In this document: piece by piece, positions 49,898-58,757 of the stretch | How positions within the stretch are numbered: position 1 is the first letter of the stretch | How the letters are laid out: the number at the start of each line of letters is the position of its first letter | Source of the DNA: Ga0077527 sp964606765 | GTDB taxonomy: Bacteria; Pseudomonadota; Gammaproteobacteria; Burkholderiales; SG8-41 | Length of the DNA: 64,000 nt | Reading direction: 5' to 3' | Assembly: GCA_964606765.1 (NCBI GenBank) | Contig: CAZSIR010000001.1 | Span: forward strand, 1-64,000 | Program-made: the position numbers and the translations under genes | The notes under the pieces: generated by a model | The model's database searches: none | Told to the model about the DNA's origin: nothing | The model's input: the letters and a program-made list of their open reading frames with translations, nothing else

Positions 49898-50623
49898 ATG
49901 AAACCCGTCAAGTCCTACCGCAACCCGAAGTTCATGAACAGTCCGGATGCGCGCGCCTTGCGCATTCTTGCCGAATATCTTGAACCGAAAAGCCGGCTCG
50001 ACGCCGAAGGCGTGGAGGACACCATCACCTTTTTCGGTTCGGCGCGCTTTGAACCGGGCTCGAAATGGTATGAAGCGGCGCGGGCGCTCGCGTTCCGCCT
50101 GACCGAGTGGTCGAAGGGGCTGGGCAGGGAGGGTCAGCGCCGCTTTGTGGTGTGCACCGGCGGCGGGCCGGGCATCATGGAAGCGGCCAATCGCGGCGCC
50201 TCGGATGCGCGCGGACGCAATGTCGGCCTGACGATTTCGCTGCCGCATGAGGAAGCGGTCAACAAGCATGTCACGCGCGAACTGGCGCTGCATTTCCACT
50301 ATTTTTTCATGCGCAAATTCTGGCTCGCCTACATGGCCAAGGCCGTCATCGTGTTTCCCGGCGGTTACGGCACGCTGGACGAGCTGTTTGAACTGCTGAC
50401 GCTGGTGCAGACGAAGCGCATGACCAAACGCATGCCGATTGTGCTGTTCGGCACTGAATACTGGCGGGAGATCATCAATTTCGAAGCCCTGGCGCGTCAT
50501 GGCACCATAGATGCCGCGGACATCGATCTGATGTATCGCACGGATTCGGTGGACGATGCCTTTGAGTGGCTGGTGCGCCAGCTGACGGCCGAGGCGATCG
50601 GCAAACCGGGGCCGATGTTGTAA
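49898..50623 (+). CDS. LOG-family protein (nucleotide 5'-monophosphate nucleosidase-like)
   Basis: A 241-residue Rossmann-fold protein of the LOG/TIGR00730 group, which removes ribose-5-phosphate from nucleoside monophosphates. The signature PGGYGTLDE is in VFPGGYGTLDELFE, and TGGGPGIMEAANRGA is the other ligand loop. It has extra N- and C-terminal sequence compared with short LOG enzymes. The 5' region is short after the divergent hydrolase. The AT-rich repeat copy 5 starts 11 nt beyond its stop. Confidence 0.88.
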   Translation: MKPVKSYRNPKFMNSPDARALRILAEYLEPKSRLDAEGVEDTITFFGSARFEPGSKWYEAARALAFRLTEWSKGLGREGQRRFVVCTGGGPGIMEAANRGASDARGRNVGLTISLPHEEAVNKHVTRELALHFHYFFMRKFWLAYMAKAVIVFPGGYGTLDELFELLTLVQTKRMTKRMPIVLFGTEYWREIINFEALARHGTIDAADIDLMYRTDSVDDAFEWLVRQLTAEAIGKPGPML

Positions 50624-50634
50624 TAAAATAAATC

Positions 50635-50652
50635 AATAAAATCATATTGTTA
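50635..50652 (+). repeat. AT-rich 18-bp dispersed motif, copy 5
   Basis: AATAAAATCATATTGTTA, 11 nt after the LOG stop codon. Confidence 0.6.
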
Positions 50653-50744
50653 CGAATAAACCGGGGGAGAAAGGCCATGCTGTACCGTCTTGCCATAAGG
50701 TTCGCACCCTTTCGGTTTCGCGCTTTCAGGCAGGAAAATCCGTC

Positions 50745-51917
50745 ATGAAAATCCGCAGACCTGTCGTCCTGCTTGTTGGCGGAATGCTGCTGGCCGCCGT
50801 TGCCGCCGCAACCAGCGATGTGTTTCGTGCGCCGCTGAAATTGCGCGACGTCAGCGCCGATGGCTGGCGTACGCCATTCACCGGCGTCACCCGTGACGGC
50901 AAGGCGGTTCCGGACCTGTTCCGGGTGGCGCAGACCGGCGTCAGCACGGCGCCTGTGCAGCAGGCCGCCGCCGCATTTCTGGCCAGTCTCGATGCGGCCC
51001 AGCGCCGGAAGATCCTGTTTCCAGTCGATGACGAGGAATGGCGGCGCTGGGACAACCGTCACTTCGCCACCCGGCAGGGCATCGGTTTTTTCGAAATGAG
51101 CGCGGCGCAGCGCGCGCTGGCCCTGGAACTGATGCGCGCGAGCCTGAGCGCGAAAGGGCTCCAGCAGACCCGGGACGTGATGAATCTCAACGGCACGCTG
51201 GGTGAACTGACCGGCAACCTGGAGGAATACAGCGAGTGGTTTTACTGGATCAGCATCATGGGTGAACCCTCGGGCACTGCGCCCTGGGGCTGGCAGTTCG
51301 ACGGCCACCACGCCATCATCAATTATTTTGTCCTCGGTGATCAGGTGGTGATGACGCCGGTGTTCATGGGATCGGAGCCGGTCAGGGCCGACAGCGGCCG
51401 CTTCAAGGGCACTGTGGTGCTGCAGGCCGAACAGGATCGGGGGCTTGCGCTGATGCATGCACTCGATGCCGGGCAGCAGGCACAGGCGCGCATCCGCAGG
51501 GACAAGGCCGGTGAAGACCTGCTCAGCGCGGCCTACAAGGACAACCTTGTGCTCGACTATGCCGGCCTGCGTGCAAATGCCATGAGCGATGCGCAGAAAA
51601 CGCAGCTTCTGGCGGTGATTGCCGAATACGTCAACAACATGAAGGAAGGACATGCCAGGGTAAGGATGTCGGAAGTGCGCAGGCATCTCGACGACACCTA
51701 CTTCGGCTGGATCGGCGAAACGGCGGCGGACGGGGTGTTCTATTACCGCATCCACAGCCCGGTGATCCTGATCGAATTCGACCACCAGCGGCCGATCGCG
51801 CTGGCCCGGTCGGACACGCCCACCCGCAATCACATCCACACCGTCGTGCGCACGCCCAATGGCAATGATTACGGCAAGGACCTGCTGCGGCAACATCACG
51901 CAAAGCACAAACACTGA
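50745..51917 (+). CDS. DUF3500 family exported protein
   Basis: A 390-residue protein with a signal peptide (VVLLVGGMLLAAVAAA). Typical DUF3500 segments are DDEEWRRWDNRHFATRQGI, WGWQFDGHHAIINYFVLGDQ and SPVILIEFDHQRPIAL. DUF3500 has no assigned function; its His-rich core (GHHAI, NHIHTVVRTPNGNDYG) suggests a metal site. It is followed 51 bases later by a dienelactone hydrolase gene. A possible TACAAT box at 51934 lies between them. Confidence 0.85.
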   Translation: MKIRRPVVLLVGGMLLAAVAAATSDVFRAPLKLRDVSADGWRTPFTGVTRDGKAVPDLFRVAQTGVSTAPVQQAAAAFLASLDAAQRRKILFPVDDEEWRRWDNRHFATRQGIGFFEMSAAQRALALELMRASLSAKGLQQTRDVMNLNGTLGELTGNLEEYSEWFYWISIMGEPSGTAPWGWQFDGHHAIINYFVLGDQVVMTPVFMGSEPVRADSGRFKGTVVLQAEQDRGLALMHALDAGQQAQARIRRDKAGEDLLSAAYKDNLVLDYAGLRANAMSDAQKTQLLAVIAEYVNNMKEGHARVRMSEVRRHLDDTYFGWIGETAADGVFYYRIHSPVILIEFDHQRPIALARSDTPTRNHIHTVVRTPNGNDYGKDLLRQHHAKHKH

Positions 51918-51968
51918 GCGATACAGCAATCCGTCTACAATCCAGACCTGTCAAACAAGGAAAACCGC

Positions 51969-52709
51969 ATGGCCCTCATCGAACAATACGTCACCGTCAC
52001 CACCAAACACGGCAAGTGCCCCGCCTTCGCCGCCTGCCCTGACGAACCGGGCCGGTTTCCCGGCATCATTTTTTACATGGACGCGCCGGGTTTCCGCGAA
52101 GAACTGTGCAACATGGCGCGTCGCATCGCCAAGCACGGCTATTTCTGCCTCTTGCCCGACATGTATTACCGGCTCGGCACCTGCCGCTTCGACGTTCCGC
52201 GGCGCAACGATGCGATGTCGGCGGTGATCAAGGCGGCGATGAACAGCCTTTCACTGGCCGACGTCAACGATGACACCGGCGCCTTCATCGGCTGGCTCGA
52301 TGCGCAGGACAAGGTTGCCGAGGGCGCGGTCGGATGCGTCGGGCACTGCATGAGCGGGCGTTACATCACCACCGCGGCGGCGCGGTATCCGCGCATGAAG
52401 GCGGCGGCCTCGCTGTATGGCGTCGGCATCGTCACCGACAAGGAAGATTCCCCGCACCTGCTGCTCGACCAGATCAAGGGCGAGCTGTACTACGCCTTTG
52501 CCGAAACCGACGGCTCGGTGCCGGCGCAGGCGGTGACCGACCTTGCCGCCGCCCTGAAAAAGGCCGGCACCAAACACCAGATCGAGACCCTGCCCGGCAC
52601 GCAGCACGGTTTCTGTTTTGCCGAGCGCGCGGTGTACCACCCGGTCGCTTCGGAACACAGCTGGACCCGGATATTTGATCTCTGGGACCGCAATCTGAAA
52701 AAGGGCTGA
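51969..52709 (+). CDS. Dienelactone hydrolase-family protein
   Basis: A 246-residue alpha/beta-hydrolase of the DLH type. The nucleophile is Cys (GHCMSGR, C127), the acid is probably in AETDGSVP and the His in TQHGFCF. Family members hydrolyse lactone rings in aromatic degradation, but many act on other esters. It is followed by a strong terminator and is likely transcribed from the gap after the DUF3500 gene. Confidence 0.88.
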   Translation: MALIEQYVTVTTKHGKCPAFAACPDEPGRFPGIIFYMDAPGFREELCNMARRIAKHGYFCLLPDMYYRLGTCRFDVPRRNDAMSAVIKAAMNSLSLADVNDDTGAFIGWLDAQDKVAEGAVGCVGHCMSGRYITTAAARYPRMKAAASLYGVGIVTDKEDSPHLLLDQIKGELYYAFAETDGSVPAQAVTDLAAALKKAGTKHQIETLPGTQHGFCFAERAVYHPVASEHSWTRIFDLWDRNLKKG

Positions 52710-52737
52710 TCCGCGCCGGATCAGGCACTGCAACAAG

Positions 52738-52773
52738 AACGGGGCGGCACGCCTGGTGTGCCGCCCCGTTTTT
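52738..52773 (+). terminator. Rho-independent terminator after the dienelactone hydrolase
   Basis: AACGGGGCGGCAC (52738-52750) pairs with GTGCCGCCCCGTT (52758-52770) around a 7-base loop, followed by TTT. On the other strand the A run is weaker, so it mainly serves the plus-strand gene. Confidence 0.9.
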
Positions 52774-52808
52774 GTGCGGATTTTTCGATCCTGCTTTCGC
52801 GCTGAACG

Positions 52809-53804
52809 CTACTGCCGGATTTTCAGCGCGGTGGCGAGGCCGTAGTACAGGTCGTACTGTTCCTTGACGAATTCGTAACTCTCTTTCGGCGGACGGATGG
52901 CCGGAATGCCGCCGATGCGCGCATTGCCGGCCTGCCAGTCGGGATCCTTGGCCAGTTGCGCGAAGACCTTGACCCAGGTTTCCACCACCGGTTTCGGCAG
53001 TCCGGCCGGGCCCATCAGCGCGGTCCAGCCGACGATTTTTTCCATGTCGGGGAAACCGGCCTCCTTGGCGTTCGGCACGCCCGGCAGTTCATCCAGCCGC
53101 ACCGGCGTCACCAGCAGCGCGCGCAGGCGGTTGGCCTTCACCTGCGGAATCACCGTCGGCGCATTGTTGCAGGCAAAATCGACCTGGCCGCCGAGCACCG
53201 CGACCGTGACATCCCCGCCGCCCTTGTAGTGGATGCCGACGGCGTGGTCCTTGCTCAGCTTGCCGAGGGTCATCCAGTACTGCGCCGCCATGTTCTGGCT
53301 GGTGGCGGGTCCGGAAGTCGCAAAATTGAGCTTGCCCGGCTGCTTGCGCATCGCCTCCATCAGATCGGCCGCCGTACGGTAGGCCGATTCGCTCTTGACG
53401 AAGCAGATGAAGGGATTGAGTTCGATCAGTGACAGCATCGTGAACTCGTTCCATTTGTAGTTCAGTTTTGAATCCACGGCCGGCAGGATGGCATGCGTCG
53501 CAATGCGCGCGACCAGCAGGGTGTAGCCGTCGGGTGCCGCACCCTTGACCACGTTCGCGCCGATCGCGCCCGAGGCGCCGACCCGGTTCACCGAAACGAT
53601 GGGCACCTTGTTGGCCATGTATTTCGGCGCAACCTGCGCGACATTGCGTCCCGACAGGTCGGAGTCGCCGCCTGCGGAGAACGGAATCACGAACTGGATC
53701 GGCTTGGTCGGATACCCGGCGGATTGCGCCCGGGCAATGCCGGGGTTTGCGGTGATGAATGCTGCGGAAAAGACTGCGAATGCGGCTGCTTTGAAGTATT
53801 GCAT
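52809..53804 (-). CDS. Bug/TctC-family periplasmic solute receptor 7 (divergent type)
   Basis: A 331-residue receptor with a signal peptide (AVFSAAFITANPGIARAQ). It differs from the other eight: IPFSAGGDSDLSGRNVA, VNRVGASGAIGANVV in place of VDNRxGA, and GIHYKGGGDVTVAVLGGQ in place of HVPYKGxxPA. The C-terminus is longer (EQYDLYYGLATALKIRQ). It therefore probably binds a different ligand class. It is the only receptor of the nine on the minus strand, and it is downstream of the XRE regulator on the same strand. Confidence 0.9.
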   Translation of the reverse strand: MQYFKAAAFAVFSAAFITANPGIARAQSAGYPTKPIQFVIPFSAGGDSDLSGRNVAQVAPKYMANKVPIVSVNRVGASGAIGANVVKGAAPDGYTLLVARIATHAILPAVDSKLNYKWNEFTMLSLIELNPFICFVKSESAYRTAADLMEAMRKQPGKLNFATSGPATSQNMAAQYWMTLGKLSKDHAVGIHYKGGGDVTVAVLGGQVDFACNNAPTVIPQVKANRLRALLVTPVRLDELPGVPNAKEAGFPDMEKIVGWTALMGPAGLPKPVVETWVKVFAQLAKDPDWQAGNARIGGIPAIRPPKESYEFVKEQYDLYYGLATALKIRQ

Positions 53805-53930
53805 GCTCCCCTCCGGAACCGGTTGATCGGAAACCTGCTTGTTTTTGTTGGGTATGCCCGGGCATTGCGCCGGGCGAGAGTCGCCACGGCGCTATTCTGC
53901 ACCAATTTGCGGGTCGGGCAAGCGGCCGGG

Positions 53931-55496
53931 TCAGCGCCTGCGCCTGGACGCGCTGATGATTTCCTCGCGCACGTCGGTGATTTCCCGGGCGCGCGAGGGA
54001 TGCACGCCATTGCAGTGTTCCGCGCGCGGGCAGTGGTTGCTGCGCGGACAGATCACCCGCGCCGGGCGCAACAGCGCATCCCCGATCCAGGCGATGTTCA
54101 GCACCCGCGCGATGGCACGGAGGGCCTCGGCCGCCACGGCCGGTATTTTTCCCTGGCCGCGGTGACGCACGCATTCCTCGGTGATGTCGGCAACCATGGC
54201 GTCGGCATCCGCGGTGTGCGAACGCAGCGCCGGCACCAGGTCGATGCCCACCGACAGCACATGCGGATTGCCCGCCATGTCCGTGGTGCGCCGTGAATGG
54301 CAGCAATACAGCATGGATTGATCGCCGTCGCGCAGCACGGAAATCTGCGAGCCGCGGTCGGGTCCGCTTTTGGCGTCGAGCATGCGGAACACCGCCCAGT
54401 TCGGACAGGGATCGCTGACCTGCGCCATGTTGCCCCAGGGCAAAGGGATGCCGTTGCCGCGGTAGACCGCGCGCAGATAGCCCGGCGGGTAGGCGTCGAA
54501 GAAATGCCAGTACGGATACGGCGACACCTTGGTCATGCGCCGCATCACCGCGGCCGGCGTGAGGTCGATTTTTTCGCCGGCTTCGACGCGGTAGGACTCG
54601 CGTGTCAGGAAGCGCCGGAACGGCACCTTCGGACAGAGCAGGGCGCCGGCAAAAAAACTGCATTCGAAATCGCGCCAGGCATGAAGCACGTCCTGCGGGC
54701 TCATGCCGCCGCCCGCGCCGCCACTGCCTTCGGGGCTGCCGCCCATTTCGCCGCCGGTGGCATGCGCCGCCTTCAGTCCGTCGCCGCCATGCAGAATCTT
54801 GTGGCCGAGATGCGACGCCAGGTCGAACTTCAGTCGTGCCGGATCCGACGCCAGTGAACGGTTGAGGTAGATCGTATCCGGTGCTTCGTAGAAGGAGCGT
54901 ACCATGCTGCGCAGCTCGCGGTCATGGTCAAGTGCCAGCACCGGCTTGCGTTCGAACCACTTGAGCTTCAGTCCGTGGTGGCGGCACAGTCCCGTCAGGT
55001 CGTCGACGCCCAGCGGGAATCTGCGCTGGCCGACCTGTTCCGCAGCGCGTTCGAGGTCGGGAAAATCGTTGCGCGACATTTCCTGGTGCGAGCGGATCAG
55101 CAGATGCGCGAACTGGCGCCCGGTGGTGCCGGTCTGTGTCAGCAGTTCGGGAATCGCCGCCTGCAGCAGTTCCTTGGAAAACAGGAAGGCCGGTTCCAGC
55201 GGCACGCCCGCCGCACCGCCGCTGCGTTGCGGCGCCACCGCGATCTCGGTTTCCGGGTTGTTGTCGAGGAACCAGGCCTTGTCGCGCTGGAACAGCTGCG
55301 ACAGCAGTTCCAGCACCTCGGTTGAAGGCACGCGTTTGCCGCTTTCGATCATGCTGAGGTACGACACCGATGGCGCTTTTTCCGCGTCGTGCTGGCTGCA
55401 GCGCGCCGAAAGCTCTTCCAGCGTGAGGCCGTTTCTTTTGCGCAGCGCGCGCAGCTTGGTGCCGAGGAAATGGCTCTGGCGGGTGTGCAGGCTCAT
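53931..55496 (-). CDS. Large XRE-family regulator with DUF3612-like C-terminal domain
   Basis: A 521-residue regulator. The Xre helix-turn-helix is at residues about 10-60 (LGTKLRALRKRNGLTLEELS, SYLSMIESGKRVPS). A middle segment (LASHLGHKILHGGDGLK) has a metallopeptidase-like His pair. The C-terminal half (PYPYWHFFDAYPPGYLRAVY) resembles DUF3612 regulators of acyl-CoA or glyoxylate metabolism. Near the C-terminus CPRSNHCPRAEHC holds three Cys, with more in YCCHSRRTTD, so an Fe-S or metal site is possible. It probably controls itself and the divergent gene at 55673 through the box at 55555-55601. Confidence 0.75.
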   Translation of the reverse strand: MSLHTRQSHFLGTKLRALRKRNGLTLEELSARCSQHDAEKAPSVSYLSMIESGKRVPSTEVLELLSQLFQRDKAWFLDNNPETEIAVAPQRSGGAAGVPLEPAFLFSKELLQAAIPELLTQTGTTGRQFAHLLIRSHQEMSRNDFPDLERAAEQVGQRRFPLGVDDLTGLCRHHGLKLKWFERKPVLALDHDRELRSMVRSFYEAPDTIYLNRSLASDPARLKFDLASHLGHKILHGGDGLKAAHATGGEMGGSPEGSGGAGGGMSPQDVLHAWRDFECSFFAGALLCPKVPFRRFLTRESYRVEAGEKIDLTPAAVMRRMTKVSPYPYWHFFDAYPPGYLRAVYRGNGIPLPWGNMAQVSDPCPNWAVFRMLDAKSGPDRGSQISVLRDGDQSMLYCCHSRRTTDMAGNPHVLSVGIDLVPALRSHTADADAMVADITEECVRHRGQGKIPAVAAEALRAIARVLNIAWIGDALLRPARVICPRSNHCPRAEHCNGVHPSRAREITDVREEIISASRRRR

Positions 55497-55554
55497 GGTT
55501 TGCCTCCGGGTGGCTGGGGTGAAGTCAGAACGAGGGTCCGTTTTTGACCTTAAC

Positions 55555-55601
55555 TTTGTGAAATTAACATTGTGAAATTTTTAATGTCAAATTTTTCACA
55601 A
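55555..55601. promoter_or_regulatory. Divergent operator/promoter of the XRE regulator
   Basis: Three TTGTGAAA-type half-sites: TTTGTGAAAT (55555-55564), ATTGTGAAAT (55569-55578) and the inverted TTTTTCACAA (55592-55601). On the minus strand TTGACA (55585-55590) and TTAATT, 17 bp apart, could be the regulator's promoter and overlap the sites, which suggests autoregulation. Confidence 0.5.
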
Positions 55602-55672
55602 GTTGGCCCTATGATGCAGTGCAAGGCAGCATCAGCGCGTCCCAAACTGGCAGATGACAGATGGAGAAAATC

Positions 55673-56776
55673 ATGAAAATGAACATTTTGATCCTCGGCG
55701 CCTCGTACGGCTCACTGCTCGGCACCAAGCTGCTGATGGCGGGGCACCGGGTGACGCTGGTGTGCACGGCGCCCACCGCAACGCTGATCAACCGGGAGGG
55801 CACCCGGGTGCGTTTCCCGCTGCGCGGCCGGCCCGATCCGGTGGAAATCGACTCGCGCCGGCTGCCCGGCCCACTGCATGCGGTGACCCCGGACCAGGCC
55901 GATGTGCAGGGCTGCGACCTGATCGTGCTCGGCATGCAGGAAGCGCAGTACGGCGCGCCGGGCGTGCGCGAACTGATGCGGCGCATCGTGCGTTCACGCA
56001 AACCCTGCCTCGCGATCATGAACATGCCGCCGCTGCCCTATCTGCGGCGTTTGCCCGGACTGGCTGCCGATTTGCTGCGCGCCTGTTATGCCGATCCCTC
56101 GGTATGGGACGGCTTTGATGCGGAGCTGATCACGCTGGCCAGCCCCGATCCCCAGGCATTTCGTCCGCCGGAGTCGCAGAAAAACGTGCTGCAGGTCGGA
56201 CTGCCGACCAATTTCAAGGCGGCGCGTTTTGCCGACGAAGCGCACAACACGGTCCTGCGCAGCCTGGAAGCGGATATCGAAGCGGTGCGTTTCGAAGACG
56301 GTGGCGAAGCTCTGGAAATCCCGGTGAAACTCAAGGTGCATGATTCGCTGTTTGTGCCGCTGGCGAAATGGCCGATGCTGATCACCGGCAACTACCGCTG
56401 CGTGCGCGAGCAGGACATGATTCCCATCCGTGAAGCCGTGCACGGCGACATTGAAGAATCGCGCCGCATTTACCAGTGGGTGGTGGATCTGTGCATCGGG
56501 CTCGGCGCCGATGCCGGCGACCTGGTGCCCTTTGAAAAATACGCCCAGGCCGCGGCCGGACTGGGCAAGCCGTCATCTGCGGCGCGCGCGCTGTCTGCCG
56601 GCGCAGTGCAGATCGAGCGCGTCGACAGCCTGGTGCGGCGCATCGCGCGCCAGCGCGGATCGGACTGCGATGCGCTGAACCGGATCGTGGCGCGAATCGA
56701 TAGGCGCCTGGAAAGGAATCGTCCGCGGCAGGAAACGCCGGCATTCGGCTTCGAGGCGCTGCCGAGCATGGCCTGA
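55673..56776 (+). CDS. Ketopantoate reductase-like (ApbA/PanE-type) oxidoreductase
   Basis: A 367-residue protein with the N-terminal Rossmann fold MKMNILILGASYGSLLGTKL and LVCTAPTATLINREG. The C-terminal domain holds helical segments as in ketopantoate reductases, but the catalytic Lys of PanE (usually KxxxN) cannot be clearly assigned. It is somewhat longer than PanE. The family includes many 2-oxo-acid or opine-type reductases. The start at 55673 follows ATGGAGAAAATC. It is divergent from the XRE regulator and likely its target. Confidence 0.7.
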   Translation: MKMNILILGASYGSLLGTKLLMAGHRVTLVCTAPTATLINREGTRVRFPLRGRPDPVEIDSRRLPGPLHAVTPDQADVQGCDLIVLGMQEAQYGAPGVRELMRRIVRSRKPCLAIMNMPPLPYLRRLPGLAADLLRACYADPSVWDGFDAELITLASPDPQAFRPPESQKNVLQVGLPTNFKAARFADEAHNTVLRSLEADIEAVRFEDGGEALEIPVKLKVHDSLFVPLAKWPMLITGNYRCVREQDMIPIREAVHGDIEESRRIYQWVVDLCIGLGADAGDLVPFEKYAQAAAGLGKPSSAARALSAGAVQIERVDSLVRRIARQRGSDCDALNRIVARIDRRLERNRPRQETPAFGFEALPSMA

Positions 56777-56797
56777 ACGTTTTCAGGAGGGGGTTGA

Positions 56798-56825
56798 AAC
56801 GGGGCCTGCGGGCCCCGTTGCTTTT
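56798..56825 (+). terminator. Rho-independent terminator after the ketopantoate reductase-like gene
   Basis: AACGGGGCC (56798-56806) pairs with GGCCCCGTT (56811-56819) around TGCG, followed by GCTTTT. Confidence 0.85.
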
Positions 56826-56866
56826 GCGATAATCTCCAGTCACGCAAATCCACCGGAGGAACCACC

Positions 56867-57280
56867 ATGTCGCAACAAGCCATTGCCGGAAGCTGCCTGT
56901 GCGGATCGGTCAAATTCGAGATTACGCCGCCGTCCAGCGGATTCCGCTACTGCCATTGCACGCGCTGCCGCAAGGCCACCGGCGCCGCGCATGCCGCCAA
57001 TGTGTTCCTGCCCGAGAGCCAGTTCAAGTGGCTGGCGGGGGAGTCCCAGGTGAAGCATTTCGACCTGCCGGGGGCCAAACGGTTTGCGGTGAATTTCTGC
57101 GGCACATGCGGCACCCGCGTACCGCACAAAATCACCGGCACCGAAAACATGCTGATTCCCGCCGGCATCCTTGATGCGAATCCCGACGTCAGCCCGGAGT
57201 GCAGCATTTTCTGGGGATCCAAGGCCGGCTGGTTTGTCGAGACCACGGCATTGCCGAAGTTCGAGGAATACGGCAAATAG
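56867..57280 (+). CDS. GFA-family (glutathione-dependent formaldehyde-activating) zinc protein
   Basis: A 137-residue protein of the GFA/CENP-V fold. Zinc ligands are visible as CLCGSVKFE, CHCTRCRKATG and FCGTCGTRVPHK. Founding members condense formaldehyde with glutathione, but most homologues have unknown substrates. The site GGAGGAACC precedes the ATG at 56867. It stands alone between the terminator at 56798 and the MmgE/PrpD gene. Confidence 0.9.
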   Translation: MSQQAIAGSCLCGSVKFEITPPSSGFRYCHCTRCRKATGAAHAANVFLPESQFKWLAGESQVKHFDLPGAKRFAVNFCGTCGTRVPHKITGTENMLIPAGILDANPDVSPECSIFWGSKAGWFVETTALPKFEEYGK

Positions 57281-57383
57281 GAATCCGGCTGCAGCGGGCA
57301 TGATTGCCAGCATATGGTCGCAGTCATCGGTTGAGCGGCAGCAGTCAGTACAATAGCCGCTCTTTTTTTCGCCCCCGATTTCC

Positions 57384-58754
57384 ATGAATACCATTGCTGA
57401 GCAGCTCGGCGCCTATGCCGCCGGCCTGCAGTACGAAGACATCCCGCCTGCGGTCATCCACCAGGCGAAGCGCATGATCGTCGACACCCTCGGCTGCGCG
57501 CTCGGCGGCTATGACAGCGAGCCGACGCGCATCGCGCTGGCGCAGGCGGCCACGATCAGCAGCACCGAGCCTGCCACCATTCTCTGCACCGGGCGGCAGA
57601 CCAGCCCCGAACTTGCCGCCTTCGCCAACGGCGTGATGATCCGCTACCTCGATTACAACGACGGCTACATCGGGCGCGAAGCCGGGCATCCCAGCGACAG
57701 CATCGGCGCGCTGCTGTCGGCGGCGGAAATCGGCAGGGCCGACGGCCGCGAACTGATCGTCGCCACGGTGATTGCCTATGAAATGTTCTGCCGCATGTGC
57801 GACATCGTCAATTTCAAGCCGATGGGTTTCGACCACACCACCATCGGCGCCATGGCCAGCGTGCTGGGCGTGTCGCGGCTGCTCGGGCTCGACCGTGAAC
57901 AGACGGCCACCGCGCTGAGCATCACCGTCGCCGCCAACGTCGCGCTGTACCAGACGCGCATCGGCAACGTGTCGATGTGGAAGGGCTGCGCCTATGCCAA
58001 CACCAGCCGCAACGCGATATTTTTCGCGCAGATGGCCAAACGCGGCATGACCGGGCCCTCGCCGGTGTTCGAAGGACGCGGCGGCTATTTTGTCGCGGTG
58101 ACGCGCAAGCCCTTCGAGCTTGCGCCCTTCGGCGGCAGGGGCCAGCCTGAATTCAGGATCATGGACTGCCTGATCAAGCGCTACCCGCTGGGCCAGTATT
58201 CGCAGTCGGTGGTGCACGCTGCGCTTGAAGCCCGCGCCCGTGTGAAAAACATCGACGACATCGCCGAAATCCACGTGCGCACACTGCACACGGCGATTGA
58301 AATGATGGCCGGGGATCCCGACAAGTGGAAACCCGCGAATCGTGAAACCGCCGACCACAGCATGCCTTACACCGCGGGGGTGGCGCTGAAATACGGCGTC
58401 ATCGACATCCAGTACTTCGACGATCCTTACCTGCATGATCCCGCGCTGCTGGCGCTGGTCGCAAAAATCAAATGCACGGTGTCGGAGGAAGCCAACAGCC
58501 GCGAGCCCGAGGCCATGCTCTGCGACATGGATGTGGTGATGAAAAACGGCAAACGCGAGGCGATCCGCGTGGAATACCACCGCGGCCATCCGAAGAACCC
58601 GATGTCGGATGCGGAGATCGAAGAAAAATTCCGCTCGCTTGCCGGCAGCCAGATGCCGGCATCGCAGGTCGATGCGCTGCTCGGTCAACTGTGGCAACTC
58701 GACACGCTGAAGTCCATGGAACCGTTGTTTGCATTGACCCGAATCAGGAGTTAA
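57384..58754 (+). CDS. MmgE/PrpD-family dehydratase
   Basis: A 456-residue member of the 2-methylcitrate dehydratase family. Conserved blocks are KRMIVDTLGCALGGYDSEP, YLDYNDGYIGREAGHPSDSI and SMWKGCAYANTSRNAIFFAQ. These enzymes dehydrate 2-methylcitrate, aconitate-like or other hydroxy-tricarboxylic acids without an Fe-S cluster. A TACAAT box at 57348-57353 may be its -10 element. Bug receptor 8 starts three bases after its stop, so enzyme and receptor are translationally linked and probably share a tricarboxylate-like ligand. Confidence 0.9.
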   Translation: MNTIAEQLGAYAAGLQYEDIPPAVIHQAKRMIVDTLGCALGGYDSEPTRIALAQAATISSTEPATILCTGRQTSPELAAFANGVMIRYLDYNDGYIGREAGHPSDSIGALLSAAEIGRADGRELIVATVIAYEMFCRMCDIVNFKPMGFDHTTIGAMASVLGVSRLLGLDREQTATALSITVAANVALYQTRIGNVSMWKGCAYANTSRNAIFFAQMAKRGMTGPSPVFEGRGGYFVAVTRKPFELAPFGGRGQPEFRIMDCLIKRYPLGQYSQSVVHAALEARARVKNIDDIAEIHVRTLHTAIEMMAGDPDKWKPANRETADHSMPYTAGVALKYGVIDIQYFDDPYLHDPALLALVAKIKCTVSEEANSREPEAMLCDMDVVMKNGKREAIRVEYHRGHPKNPMSDAEIEEKFRSLAGSQMPASQVDALLGQLWQLDTLKSMEPLFALTRIRS

Positions 58755-58757
58755 AAA

